A stretch of DNA of 14,215 nt from Phascolarctobacterium sp. (lineage in GTDB: Bacteria; Bacillota; Negativicutes; Acidaminococcales; Acidaminococcaceae), in contig DXVZ01000072.1 in assembly GCA_019417125.1 (NCBI GenBank), positions 1-14,215 of the forward strand, read 5' to 3'. Position 1 is the stretch's first letter. Each line of letters starts with the position of its first letter. Below the pieces are notes generated by a model. That model was not told the origin of the DNA. It was given only the letters and a program-made list of their open reading frames with translations, and did not search any database. Shown in pieces: positions 7,701-13,732 of this stretch. The translations under genes and the position numbers were made by a program.

Positions 7701-8538
7701 TAAGGCGGAACTGCCCTTAACCGCACCGGTAACTATCGCCAAACCGCGCGTATTTATTCCTGTGTTCCCGGGCATTAACTGCGAATACGACAGCGCGCGC
7801 GCTTTTGAGGACGCAGGCGCGGCAGCAGAAACCTTTATCGTTCGCAACCTTACCCCGCAGGCGGTAGAAGAATCTGTTGAGCAAATGGTTAAAATGATTG
7901 ACAACGCGCAGATTGTTATGCTTCCGGGCGGTTTCAGCGCCGGCGACGAACCGGACGGCAGCGGCAAATTTATCGCTACCATGCTGCGCAACCCGCGCAT
8001 TAAAGAAGCTATCGAACGCTTACTGAACGACCGCGACGGTTTGATGCTCGGCATCTGCAATGGCTTCCAGGCGCTGGTTAAACTTGGGCTTGTGCCTTAC
8101 GGCGAAATTCGTGAAATGCAGGCAGATTCCCCGACGCTGACCTTTAACAACATCGGCCGCCATGTTTCGCAGATTGTCAGCACGCGCATTGTTTCCAATA
8201 AATCCCCGTGGTTCAGCGCCGTTGAACCGGGCGAAATTCATGCCGTTGCCGTATCCCACGGTGAAGGCCGCTTCTACGCGCCGGAAGAAACCATTAAAGC
8301 GCTGTTTGCCAACGGACAGGTGGCAACCCAATACGTTGATGCAAACGGCAAACCCACCATGGCAATGCCGTACAACCCCAACGGTTCGCTGTATGCTATC
8401 GAAGGCATTACCAGCCCCGACGGCAGGATTTTGGGCAAAATGGGTCACAGCGAACGCTTTGTGCCTGGCCTGTTTAAAAACATCAGCGGCAATAAGGACC
8501 AGAAAATCTTTATCAGCGGCGTAAATTATTTTAAATAA
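4768..8538 (+). CDS. purL: Phosphoribosylformylglycinamidine synthase, single-chain (FGAM synthetase)
   Basis: PurL converts FGAR, glutamine and ATP to FGAM, the fourth step of purine synthesis. This is the large fused form, 1256 residues, in the cytosol. The order is an N-terminal PurS-like domain, a linker with SDHCRHTTF (222-230), two AIRS-type ATP-binding halves with KNETHNHPTEIEPFGGA (from 322) and GGRTGRDGCGGATGSS, and a C-terminal glutaminase starting near FPGINCEYDSARAF (1000). The glutaminase triad is visible: Cys1097 in GICNGF, and His1227/Glu1229 in KMGHSERF, with the same His-x-Glu spacing as enterobacterial PurL. I chose ATG 4768 because GGGAGG at 4754-4759 lies 8 bases upstream; a TTG at 4747 would put this Shine-Dalgarno inside the gene. 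It is the third gene of the operon, with no other pur gene in view. Confidence 0.97.
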   Translation: MDEIRRIFVEKKEAFAVEARGLCADLQTNLGMKGLTGIRVINRYDVMGVTDEEFAAAKALVLSEPPVDTVAETLEVPAGCRAFAVEFLPGQYNQREDFAAQCIQLITQKERPLVSSAKVYILSGTISDEEFAKIKAYCINPIEAREAAWEKPQTLVQTCEEPQKIKSVEGFLTFTKEEMEAYRSANGFAMSLEDLLWCQKYFNEEHREPTITEIKVLDTYWSDHCRHTTFMTQIEDVEIEPGLYTQPVQAALDKYMEARDEVYGADTKRPVTLMDIAVIGMKKLRAEGKLDDLDESEEINACTIVVPIEVDGKTEEWLLLFKNETHNHPTEIEPFGGAATCLGGAIRDPLSGRAYVYQAMRVTGAADPRVPVEDTLPGKLPQRKITIGAAAGYSSYGNQIGLATGHVQEYYHDKFVAKRMEVGAVVGAVPRNLVKREVPEPGDLLVLLGGRTGRDGCGGATGSSKEHTVDSLASCGAEVQKGNPPTERKIQRLFRNPEVTPMIKRCNDYGAGGVSVANGELADGLVIDLDKVPKKYEGLDGTELAISESQERMALVIAPENIKKFVAFADEENLEATVIGEVTDNRRLVMYWRGDKIVDLSRDFLNTNGVAQHADVKVCNVEGECVFDKLLAEVAAADGIKNAWLANLGRLNVCSQKGLSERFDSTIGRGTVLMPFGGKRQLTPSEGMVGRLPVLHGKTTAASVMACGYNPDVACWSPFHGAMYAVVESVTRAVALGADPAKLRLTCQEYFPKLHNTELWGQPFAALLGAFTALDALGLPAIGGKDSMSGTFMDKTVPPTLVSFAVDVIDGDKAVSAEFKNAGSKVVFLSCQREATEVPDFNALKANLTAVHNAILAGKITAAAAVKEGGIAALVTTMCLGNNLGFEFIKPYNDTDGLFTLQPGGMVLELADGVEPEELFDGLDYMLLGHTSEKPVIAINDDVICMGEAEQAYSAPLEGIFPAKTDEKDGKDIDLPLYKAELPLTAPVTIAKPRVFIPVFPGINCEYDSARAFEDAGAAAETFIVRNLTPQAVEESVEQMVKMIDNAQIVMLPGGFSAGDEPDGSGKFIATMLRNPRIKEAIERLLNDRDGLMLGICNGFQALVKLGLVPYGEIREMQADSPTLTFNNIGRHVSQIVSTRIVSNKSPWFSAVEPGEIHAVAVSHGEGRFYAPEETIKALFANGQVATQYVDANGKPTMAMPYNPNGSLYAIEGITSPDGRILGKMGHSERFVPGLFKNISGNKDQKIFISGVNYFK

Positions 8539-8550
8539 GCAGTAACTAAA

Positions 8551-8590
8551 AATACCGCTCCGGCGCAGAACCGGGGCGGTATTGTGCTTT
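8551..8590 (+). terminator. Intrinsic terminator after purL
   Basis: A 13-bp stem, 8551-8563 (AATACCGCTCCGG) with 8571-8583 (CCGGGGCGGTATT), contains one G-U pair and closes a 7-nt loop. It is followed by GTGCTTTTG. An A run before the stem means the hairpin would also work leftward on the minus strand, so it may be bidirectional. Its right arm overlaps the -35 of the toxin promoter. Confidence 0.82.
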
Positions 8591-8610
8591 TGTTTATAAG
8601 CTGTTAAAAT
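8582..8610 (+). promoter_or_regulatory. Predicted promoter of the holin-like toxin mRNA
   Basis: An extended -10, TGT-TAAAAT (hexamer 8605-8610), is 17 bp from a weak -35 TTGTGC (8582-8587). Transcription would start at about 8616-8618, which is the first base of the long 19-bp stem. That agreement supports the call, although the -35 is poor. Confidence 0.5.
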
Positions 8611-8630
8611 AGTTAAGCACGGAGATACTT

Positions 8631-8741
8631 ATGTGGCGATTTTCCCGCTTTTATAAGTGGGGGTGGTATTATGACGGTATACGAAGCATTGTCGCTGATG
8701 ATTGCTTTCGCAACCTTAGTGGTACTAATCCTTTCATTTAA
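8631..8741 (+). other. Possible mok-like leader reading frame overlapping the toxin gene
   Basis: An ATG at 8631 opens a 36-codon frame, beginning MWRFSRFYKWGWYYDG, that runs across the toxin start and stops at 8739-8741, seven bases before the toxin stop, in another frame. It has a reasonable Shine-Dalgarno, GGAGA at 8621-8625. Both the Shine-Dalgarno and the ATG lie within the left arm of the 19-bp closing stem. Ribosomes on this frame would melt the hairpin that hides the toxin ribosome-binding site. This arrangement resembles mok over hok. The peptide resembles nothing I know, and it may be chance. Confidence 0.3.
8642..8663 (+). promoter_or_regulatory. Hairpin sequestering the toxin ribosome-binding site
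   Basis: CCCGCTT (8644-8650) pairs with AAGTGGG (8655-8661) around TTAT, and two further U-G pairs extend it to 8642-8663. The 3' arm contains the G-rich Shine-Dalgarno (8659-8666) of the ATG at 8671. Hiding the Shine-Dalgarno in a local stem is a common feature of type I toxin mRNAs. Confidence 0.6.
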
Positions 8742-8748
8742 ACGATAA
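8671..8748 (+). CDS. Putative holin-like type I toxin, 25 residues
   Basis: A short frame encodes a 25-residue peptide beginning MTVYEALSLMIAF and ending LSFKR. It has a short polar N terminus with the YEALSLM pattern, one hydrophobic membrane span of about residues 6-22, and a basic C terminus. This matches the small holin-like toxin family (Pfam Hol_Tox; relatives include TxpA, BsrE and BsrG of Bacillus subtilis) as I recall it. In type I systems such peptides insert into the membrane and stop growth unless an antisense RNA represses their mRNA. The ATG at 8671 follows a GGGGGTGG Shine-Dalgarno that sits in a hairpin. The gene lies alone between purL and hemW, with its own promoter and a long structured 3' UTR. 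Toxicity is inferred from the family, not shown. Confidence 0.78.
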   Translation: MTVYEALSLMIAFATLVVLILSFKR

Positions 8749-8751
8749 ATG

Positions 8752-8774
8752 AAAAAGACCGCCTAACGAGCGGT
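8752..8774 (-). terminator. Minus-strand intrinsic terminator of the antitoxin RNA
   Basis: Read on the minus strand, ACCGC (8774-8770) pairs with GCGGT (8762-8758) around a 7-nt loop, then C and TTTTT (8756-8752). The stem is short, but GC-rich and correctly followed by a T run. Confidence 0.55.
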
Positions 8775-8849
8775 TAAGCGGACTCTTCTTCAAACTTAAA
8801 ATTTGAACTAGGGGAGAACCGCCGCCGACCAAAGCATAGGTATCTCCGT
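8752..8849 (-). ncRNA. Predicted type I antitoxin antisense RNA
   Basis: A minus-strand promoter at 8856-8884 would start an RNA near 8849. A minus-strand intrinsic terminator ends it near 8752, four bases from the toxin stop codon. The roughly 98-nt RNA is fully antisense to the toxin mRNA 3' UTR and does not cover the coding region, as with RatA/txpA and SR4/bsrG convergent pairs. The same segment can fold into a branched hairpin: GCGG 8778-8781 with CCGC 8819-8822, CTCTTC 8783-8788 with GGGGAG 8811-8816, TTCAAA 8789-8794 with TTTGAA 8802-8807. The two C-U wobble positions make it more stable in the plus-strand RNA. Transcription is inferred from signals only. Confidence 0.6.
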
Positions 8850-8855
8850 GCTTTT

Positions 8856-8884
8856 ATTATACAATTTTTAAATTTACTTTGCAA
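8856..8884 (-). promoter_or_regulatory. Minus-strand promoter for the antitoxin RNA
   Basis: On the minus strand a perfect -10 TATAAT (plus-strand 8856-8861) lies 17 bp from a -35 TTGCAA (plus-strand 8879-8884; four of six consensus bases). Transcription would run leftward from about 8849. There is no minus-strand protein gene for it to serve, and it points straight at the toxin 3' UTR. Confidence 0.6.
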
Positions 8885-8898
8885 GCGAAGGTTATATT

Positions 8899-10074
8899 AT
8901 GGAAAGTTTACAAAAGTTACAGCCATGGCGGCAGGTGCAGGGCGTGTATGTGCATATTCCGTTTTGCAGGCAAAAATGCCTGTACTGCGATTTTAATTCC
9001 TACGCCGGTTTTGGCGCAGACGTAATGGCGGCTTATGCAGCGGCAGTGTGTGCGGAAATTGCCGGGCGCAAAAAAGATGTGCCCATAAACAGCGGCGCTT
9101 CTATATATTTTGGCGGCGGTACGCCCAGCCTTTTGCCGGTGGAACTAACGGCGCAGATTGTAAACGCGCTGAAAAAGTGCGGCTTGTGGCAAAATCCGTG
9201 CGAGGCATCTATCGAAGCCAACCCCGGCACGGTGGATTTGCCAAAATTACAAGCCTTGCGGCAAATGGGCTTTGACCGTATCAGCTTCGGCGTGCAGAGC
9301 TTAAACGATGCTGAACTGCAAGCCATTGGGCGCGTGCATAACGCAGAACAGGCGTTGGAGGCGGTTGCGCTTGCCAAACAGGCGGGCTTTGCACGCATTA
9401 ACGCCGACGTTATTTACGGTCTGCCGGGGCAGACGATGGAGAGCCTAAAAAACACGCTGGCACTGCTTACTGCGACGGGCATTGAACACCTATCCGTTTA
9501 CGGTTTAATTGTGGAGGAAGGCACGCCGCTGCAAAAATTGGCAACAAGCGGTAAAATTACGCTGCCAGATGAGGACGCAGCTGTCGATATGTATGAATTT
9601 GTGCAGGCGTTTTTAAAAGCGCAGGGCTTTGAACGCTACGAAATATCTAACTACGCGCGCGGCGGTGCGTATAGCCGCCACAATTTGGTGTACTGGCATT
9701 ATTACCCATATGCGGCGTTTGGCGCTGGCGCCTGCGGCTTTAATGGCAGCGCGCGCTTTACGGCAGCGGCGGATGTGCGCAGTTATATAGCCGCCGTACA
9801 AAACGGCGCGCCGCTGTACGATACGGAAGAACTGGATATTGCCGTGCAGTTTGAAGAATTTATGTTTATGAACCTGCGCAAAAAAAGCGGCGCAGATTTA
9901 ATAGAAGCAAAAGAACGTTTCGGCATTGACGTTATGGCAAAATTCGGTGCGGAATTAGCGCCGCTTATAGCCCAAAAGCTGGTGGCTTATGATGCAGGTA
10001 CGCAAAAAATTTGCCTTACGGAAGCTGGCATGGAAGTGGGCAACCGTATTTTTGAAATTTTTGTGACGGCTTAA
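8899..10074 (+). CDS. hemW: Radical SAM heme chaperone HemW
   Basis: HemW (formerly called HemN-like) is a radical SAM protein that binds heme and is proposed to deliver it to target proteins; it is not a true coproporphyrinogen dehydrogenase. The 391-residue protein has the 4Fe-4S motif CRQKCLYC (C23, C27, C30) in HIPFCRQKCLYCDFNS, the SAM-binding GGGTPS (72-77), ISFGVQSLND, and the HNxxYW heme-binding signature at 261-266 that separates HemW from HemN. Length is normal. ATG 8899 follows GAAGG at 8887-8891. It precedes hrcA, as in many Firmicutes. I saw no good plus-strand promoter directly upstream; the -35 of the antisense promoter lies 15 bases before its start. Confidence 0.93.
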   Translation: MESLQKLQPWRQVQGVYVHIPFCRQKCLYCDFNSYAGFGADVMAAYAAAVCAEIAGRKKDVPINSGASIYFGGGTPSLLPVELTAQIVNALKKCGLWQNPCEASIEANPGTVDLPKLQALRQMGFDRISFGVQSLNDAELQAIGRVHNAEQALEAVALAKQAGFARINADVIYGLPGQTMESLKNTLALLTATGIEHLSVYGLIVEEGTPLQKLATSGKITLPDEDAAVDMYEFVQAFLKAQGFERYEISNYARGGAYSRHNLVYWHYYPYAAFGAGACGFNGSARFTAAADVRSYIAAVQNGAPLYDTEELDIAVQFEEFMFMNLRKKSGADLIEAKERFGIDVMAKFGAELAPLIAQKLVAYDAGTQKICLTEAGMEVGNRIFEIFVTA

Positions 10075-10103
10075 AATTTATTAAAAAAATATATAAAAAA
10101 TTA

Positions 10104-10132
10104 TTGACAATATCTAAAGGCAGTGCTATTCT
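10104..10132 (+). promoter_or_regulatory. Promoter of the hrcA-grpE-dnaK-dnaJ operon
   Basis: A perfect -35 TTGACA (10104-10109), 17-bp spacer and -10 TATTCT (10127-10132) preceded by TGC (extended -10). The 30 bases upstream are almost pure A/T and could act as an UP element. Transcription would start near 10139, just before the CIRCE operator. Confidence 0.85.
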
Positions 10133-10144
10133 AATATCAAGGTG

Positions 10145-10171
10145 TTAGCACTCTATAATAACGAGTGCTAA
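10145..10171 (+). promoter_or_regulatory. CIRCE operator (HrcA binding site)
   Basis: TTAGCACTC (10145-10153), a 9-base spacer and GAGTGCTAA (10163-10171) match the CIRCE consensus at every position. It lies within the first bases of the predicted transcript and ends 22 bases before hrcA, so HrcA bound here would autorepress the operon until heat stress withdraws GroEL support. Confidence 0.98.
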
Positions 10172-10193
10172 CAATCCCTTCGGAGGTGGGGAT

Positions 10194-11213
10194 ATGTTAA
10201 ATGAAAGAAAGAAGAAAATTCTGCAAATCATCATAGAAGATTACATTTCGACGGCTGAGCCTGTCGGGTCGCGTACCATCGCGCGCAAGCACGATTTGGG
10301 GCTGAGCCCGGCGACAATACGCAACGAAATGAGCGACCTGGAGCTTTTAGGTTACCTTGAACAGCCTCATACTTCGGCAGGCCGCGTTCCTTCGGCGCAG
10401 GCTTACAGGTTTTACGTTGATTCGATGATTGAGCCGGACACGCTGGACGACAACGACCGTACCTTAATCAACACGCTGTACCGCGAGCGCCAGCGCAGTA
10501 TCGACGATATCTTCCTTTCGACCGCCAAAATCCTGTCGCAGATGACGCATAACGTGTCGATGGTGCTGGCAAACCAGCATTCCATCAGCCGCTTTTGCTA
10601 TTTAAAGTTCTTGCCGCTTGATTCTAACCACGCTATTTTGTGCATTGTTACCGATGACGGCAACGTAAATAACTGCGTAGTAGAAATTCCGGCAGGTATG
10701 TCCGGCAAAGAGCTGGAATACATGGCAGGGCGCATTACCAGGATGCTGGAGGGCAAAGCCGTAACCGATATTGATAAAGCGCTGCTGGACAAAGTGCAGA
10801 CGGAAGTTAAGGATGACCGCCTGCTGCTTTCTTCGCTTCTGCGTGTTTTGCGCCGTATGACGCGCCCCGAAAAAGAAACCTTTTTTATGGGCGGCACCAA
10901 GCAGCTGTTAACGCAGCCGGAGTTCCGCGATATGGAAAAGGTTAGGAACCTTTTGGGCGTGCTGGAAGAAGAAAAAGTTGTACGCAGTATTTTAAAATCC
11001 GGCGAAGAATCGTCCGGGCTGCGCATAACGATTGGCAGCGAAAATAAATTTGAAGGCATTCAGGATTGCAGCATGGTGCAGGCAACCTACCGCTTAAACG
11101 GCAAAATCGTCGGTACGATGGCGGTTTTGGGGCCTACGCGCATGCAGTATGGCAAAGTAATTGCCGTAATGGATTATCTTCATAAATATTTAAAAACCAT
11201 TTTGAATAATTAG
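10194..11213 (+). CDS. hrcA: Heat-inducible transcription repressor HrcA
   Basis: HrcA is the dimeric repressor of class I heat-shock genes and binds CIRCE; its activity depends on GroEL. The 339-residue protein opens with the winged-helix DNA-binding region: ERKKKILQIIIEDYISTAEP, VGSRTIARKHDLGLSPATIR and SAGRVPSAQAYRFYVD (about residues 4-76). The rest matches the family's GAF-like and insert domains, ending with LGPTRMQYGKVIAVMDYL. Length is normal. ATG 10194 follows GGAGGT at 10182-10187. It is the first gene after the CIRCE operator and sits 10 bases before grpE, so it regulates its own operon. No sign of truncation. Confidence 0.97.
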   Translation: MLNERKKKILQIIIEDYISTAEPVGSRTIARKHDLGLSPATIRNEMSDLELLGYLEQPHTSAGRVPSAQAYRFYVDSMIEPDTLDDNDRTLINTLYRERQRSIDDIFLSTAKILSQMTHNVSMVLANQHSISRFCYLKFLPLDSNHAILCIVTDDGNVNNCVVEIPAGMSGKELEYMAGRITRMLEGKAVTDIDKALLDKVQTEVKDDRLLLSSLLRVLRRMTRPEKETFFMGGTKQLLTQPEFRDMEKVRNLLGVLEEEKVVRSILKSGEESSGLRITIGSENKFEGIQDCSMVQATYRLNGKIVGTMAVLGPTRMQYGKVIAVMDYLHKYLKTILNN

Positions 11214-11223
11214 GAGGGACAGT

Positions 11224-11823
11224 ATGCAGGCAGAGGATATTAAAGATACCCAGAACCCCGCAGGTGAAGCGGCGGAAGCCGAAGCGGCAGCCGGGCAGGA
11301 AGTAAACGAAGGCGAAGCCGCAGCTGCCGGTGCTGAAAACGCACAGCCGGAGGAGGCAAAGCCGGAAGAACACCAAAAGGATGAAAAAGATGTAAAAATC
11401 GAAGAACTGCAAAACCGCTTAATGCGCTTGCAGGCCGATTTTGAAAATTTCCGCAGGCGCAACGCCGCCGAGCGCGAACAGCTTTCTACTTTTGTTACGG
11501 CAGAAGTTGTCGGCAAGTTTTTAAAAGTGCTTGATAACTTTGAAAGAGCCGAGCAAAGCGTAAAAACCACCAGCGACATGTCTTCCATCGTGGCAGGCAT
11601 GGAAAAAATTAAACGCCAGTTTGAACAGGCGTTTAAAGAGCTGGAAGTTGAAGAAATCCCCGCGGAGGGGCAAAAATTTAACCCGGAACTGCACGAAGCG
11701 GTTATGCGCGGGCAGAACCCGGATATGGAGGATGAAAGCATTGAGCAGGTTTTTGAAAAAGGTTACAAGCTGCGCAACAAAATCATCCGCCACAGCAAAG
11801 TTAAAGTTATAAGCAACGATTAA
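11224..11823 (+). CDS. grpE: Nucleotide exchange factor GrpE
   Basis: GrpE is the dimeric ADP/ATP exchange factor of DnaK. The 199-residue protein has a low-complexity Ala/Glu-rich acidic N-terminal tail (about 1-55), then the long coiled-coil helix with ELQNRLMRLQADFENFRRRN (61-80), a four-helix region, and the C-terminal beta wing that contacts DnaK with FNPELHEAVM (152-161) and VFEKGYKLRNKIIRHSKVKV. TAGGAGG overlapping the hrcA stop supplies the Shine-Dalgarno for ATG 11224. Third-position choices in the tail match the neighbouring genes. Part of the CIRCE operon. Confidence 0.96.
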   Translation: MQAEDIKDTQNPAGEAAEAEAAAGQEVNEGEAAAAGAENAQPEEAKPEEHQKDEKDVKIEELQNRLMRLQADFENFRRRNAAEREQLSTFVTAEVVGKFLKVLDNFERAEQSVKTTSDMSSIVAGMEKIKRQFEQAFKELEVEEIPAEGQKFNPELHEAVMRGQNPDMEDESIEQVFEKGYKLRNKIIRHSKVKVISND

Positions 11824-11871
11824 GTTGCAGTCTTTATAAAACGATTGTAAATTTTGAGGAGGAAGAACATT

Positions 11872-13710
11872 ATGTCTAAAGTAATTGGTATTGACTTAGG
11901 TACTACGAACTCTGTAGTAGCTGTTATGGAAGGCGGCGAACCGACCGTCATCACTAACCAGGAGGGCAGCAGGCTGACCCCGTCCGTTGTTGGTTTTTCC
12001 AAAAACGGCGAGCGCCTGGTAGGCCAGCTGGCAAAACGCCAGGCAGTTTCTAACCCGGATAGGACCATCAGTTCTATTAAACGCCACATGGGCACTAATT
12101 ACAGGGTTGAAGTTGACGGCAAAAAATATTCCCCGGAAGAAATTTCTGCAATGATTCTGCAAAAATTAAAAGCTGACGCTGAAAAATATCTTGGCGAAAG
12201 CGTACACCAGGCGGTTATTACCGTACCGGCTTACTTCTCCGACAGCCAGCGCCAGGCTACTAAAGACGCAGGCAAAATCGCAGGCCTTGAAGTTCTGCGT
12301 ATCATTAACGAACCTACTGCCGCAGCGCTTGCTTATGGCATTGATAAGAGCGAAGACCACACCGTTATGGTTTATGACCTTGGCGGCGGCACTTTCGATG
12401 TATCTATCCTTGACGTAGGCGACGGCGTATTTGAAGTTAAAGCCACCAACGGCGATACCCATCTCGGCGGCGATGACTTTGACCAGCGCATCATCGACTG
12501 GATGGTTGATGAATTTAAAAAAGCAGAAGGCATTGATTTGAGCAATGACCGTATGGCTATGCAGCGTCTGCGTGAAGCAGCCGAAAAAGCTAAAATTGAA
12601 CTGTCCGGCGTAATGACCACCAACATTAACCTGCCGTTTATTACCGCAGGTGCTGACGGCCCGAAACATTTGGATATGGATTTAAGCCGCGCTAAATTTG
12701 AAGAAATGACCGCAGACCTTGTTGAACGCACCATGGGCCCGACCCGTCAGGCAATGGCAGACGCAGGGCTGAGCGCAAGCGACATTAACAAAGTTCTTTT
12801 GGTTGGCGGTTCTACCCGTATTCCGGCTGTACAGGAAGCCATTAAAAAATTCATGGGCAAAGAACCGCACCGCGGCATCAACCCGGATGAATGTGTTGCA
12901 GTAGGCGCCGCTATTCAGGCAGGCGTACTGGCAGGCGAAGTTAAAGACGTACTGCTTCTGGACGTAACTCCGCTGTCCCTTGGCATTGAAACCGCCGGCG
13001 GCATCTTCACCAGAATGATTGACCGCAACACTACCATTCCTACTTCTAAATCGCAGATTTTCTCCACTTATTCCGATAACCAGCCTTCCGTTGATATCCA
13101 TGTACTGCAAGGCGAACGCGACATGGCTGCCGACAACAAAACCCTCGGCCGTTTTGAACTGTCCGGCATCCCGGCTGCACCGCGCGGAGTACCGAAAATT
13201 GAAGTTACCTTCGATATCGACGCTAACGGCATCGTAAACGTAAAAGCAAAAGACCTTGGCACCGGCAAAGAACAGAAGATTACCATTACTTCTTCCGGCA
13301 CTTTGGACAAAGACGAAGTTGACCGTCTTGTAAAAGAAGCCGAAGCCAACGCCGAAGCGGATAAAAAACGCAAAGAAGCAGTTGAAGCCCGCAACCAGGC
13401 AGACAGCCTCTGCTACCAGGCAGAAAAAACCATTAAAGACATGGAAGGCAAAGGCAGCGACGAACTGATTGCCAAAGTTAAAACCGCTATGGACGCCTTA
13501 AAAGAAAAAATGAAAGGCGACGATGTTGACGCTATTAAAAAAGCAACCGAAGACCTGACCAAACCGCTGTACGAGCTGAGCGCGGAACTGTACAAACAGA
13601 CCGAAGCCGCTAAAGGCGCGGAAGCAGGCAGCAGCGCAAACGCCGGCGAAGCTAAAAAAGCGGACGACGATGTAGTTGACGCCGAAGTTGTTGACGACGA
13701 CAAAAAATAA
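11872..13710 (+). CDS. dnaK: Molecular chaperone DnaK (Hsp70)
   Basis: DnaK binds exposed hydrophobic peptides in an ATP-driven cycle with DnaJ and GrpE. The 612 residues show the actin-like ATPase with phosphate-binding IGIDLGTTNS (5-14) and YDLGGGTFDVS (from 168), NEPTAAALAYG, the interdomain linker DVLLLDV (359-365), the substrate domain starting DVTPLSLGIETAGG, and an Ala/Glu-rich helical lid ending in an acidic EVVDDDKK-like tail. After TISSIKRHMGTNYRVEVDG there is no roughly 23-residue insert as in proteobacterial DnaK, the Gram-positive-type form. I chose ATG 11872 because AGGAGG at 11857-11862 is 9 bases upstream; a TTG at 11854 would lie ahead of that site. The 48-base gap after grpE holds no promoter or terminator that I can see. 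Confidence 0.98.
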   Translation: MSKVIGIDLGTTNSVVAVMEGGEPTVITNQEGSRLTPSVVGFSKNGERLVGQLAKRQAVSNPDRTISSIKRHMGTNYRVEVDGKKYSPEEISAMILQKLKADAEKYLGESVHQAVITVPAYFSDSQRQATKDAGKIAGLEVLRIINEPTAAALAYGIDKSEDHTVMVYDLGGGTFDVSILDVGDGVFEVKATNGDTHLGGDDFDQRIIDWMVDEFKKAEGIDLSNDRMAMQRLREAAEKAKIELSGVMTTNINLPFITAGADGPKHLDMDLSRAKFEEMTADLVERTMGPTRQAMADAGLSASDINKVLLVGGSTRIPAVQEAIKKFMGKEPHRGINPDECVAVGAAIQAGVLAGEVKDVLLLDVTPLSLGIETAGGIFTRMIDRNTTIPTSKSQIFSTYSDNQPSVDIHVLQGERDMAADNKTLGRFELSGIPAAPRGVPKIEVTFDIDANGIVNVKAKDLGTGKEQKITITSSGTLDKDEVDRLVKEAEANAEADKKRKEAVEARNQADSLCYQAEKTIKDMEGKGSDELIAKVKTAMDALKEKMKGDDVDAIKKATEDLTKPLYELSAELYKQTEAAKGAEAGSSANAGEAKKADDDVVDAEVVDDDKK

Positions 13711-13732
13711 TCAGCGTAGGATGGTGTAAACC

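Larger units (their letters stand above)
8615..8853 (+). repeat. 19-bp inverted repeat closing the predicted toxin mRNA (5'-3' long-range stem)
   Basis: Bases 8615-8633 (AAGCACGGAGATACTTATG) pair with 8835-8853 (CATAGGTATCTCCGTGCTT). All 19 positions pair, one as G-U, and the arms are 201 bases apart. The left arm begins at the predicted transcription start and the right arm ends in a TTTT run, so the stem would join both ends of one roughly 240-nt RNA. Such end-to-end pairing is known in type I toxin mRNAs (hok, aapA1), where it keeps the primary transcript inactive. Nothing resembling target-site duplications flanks it. Confidence 0.75.

Noticed and set aside
8751..8822. The structured segment after the toxin frame as a riboswitch for hemW
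   Set aside because: It ends well before hemW, matches no riboswitch core I know, and its hairpins are accounted for by the antisense RNA and its terminator.
8615..8853. The 19-bp inverted repeat as the ends of a miniature transposable element
   Set aside because: The flanks show no target-site duplication, the arms coincide with predicted transcript ends, and the interior contains a coherent toxin gene and antisense signals. An RNA-structure role explains it better.
10075..10103. Terminator after hemW
   Set aside because: The stretch is A/T-rich but has no GC-rich stem before a T run; it is better read as an A/T-rich upstream promoter element.
11854..11871. Earlier TTG start for dnaK
   Set aside because: It overlaps the start of the AGGAGG site that serves ATG 11872, and DnaK proteins begin at the MSK/MxKVIGIDLG position.
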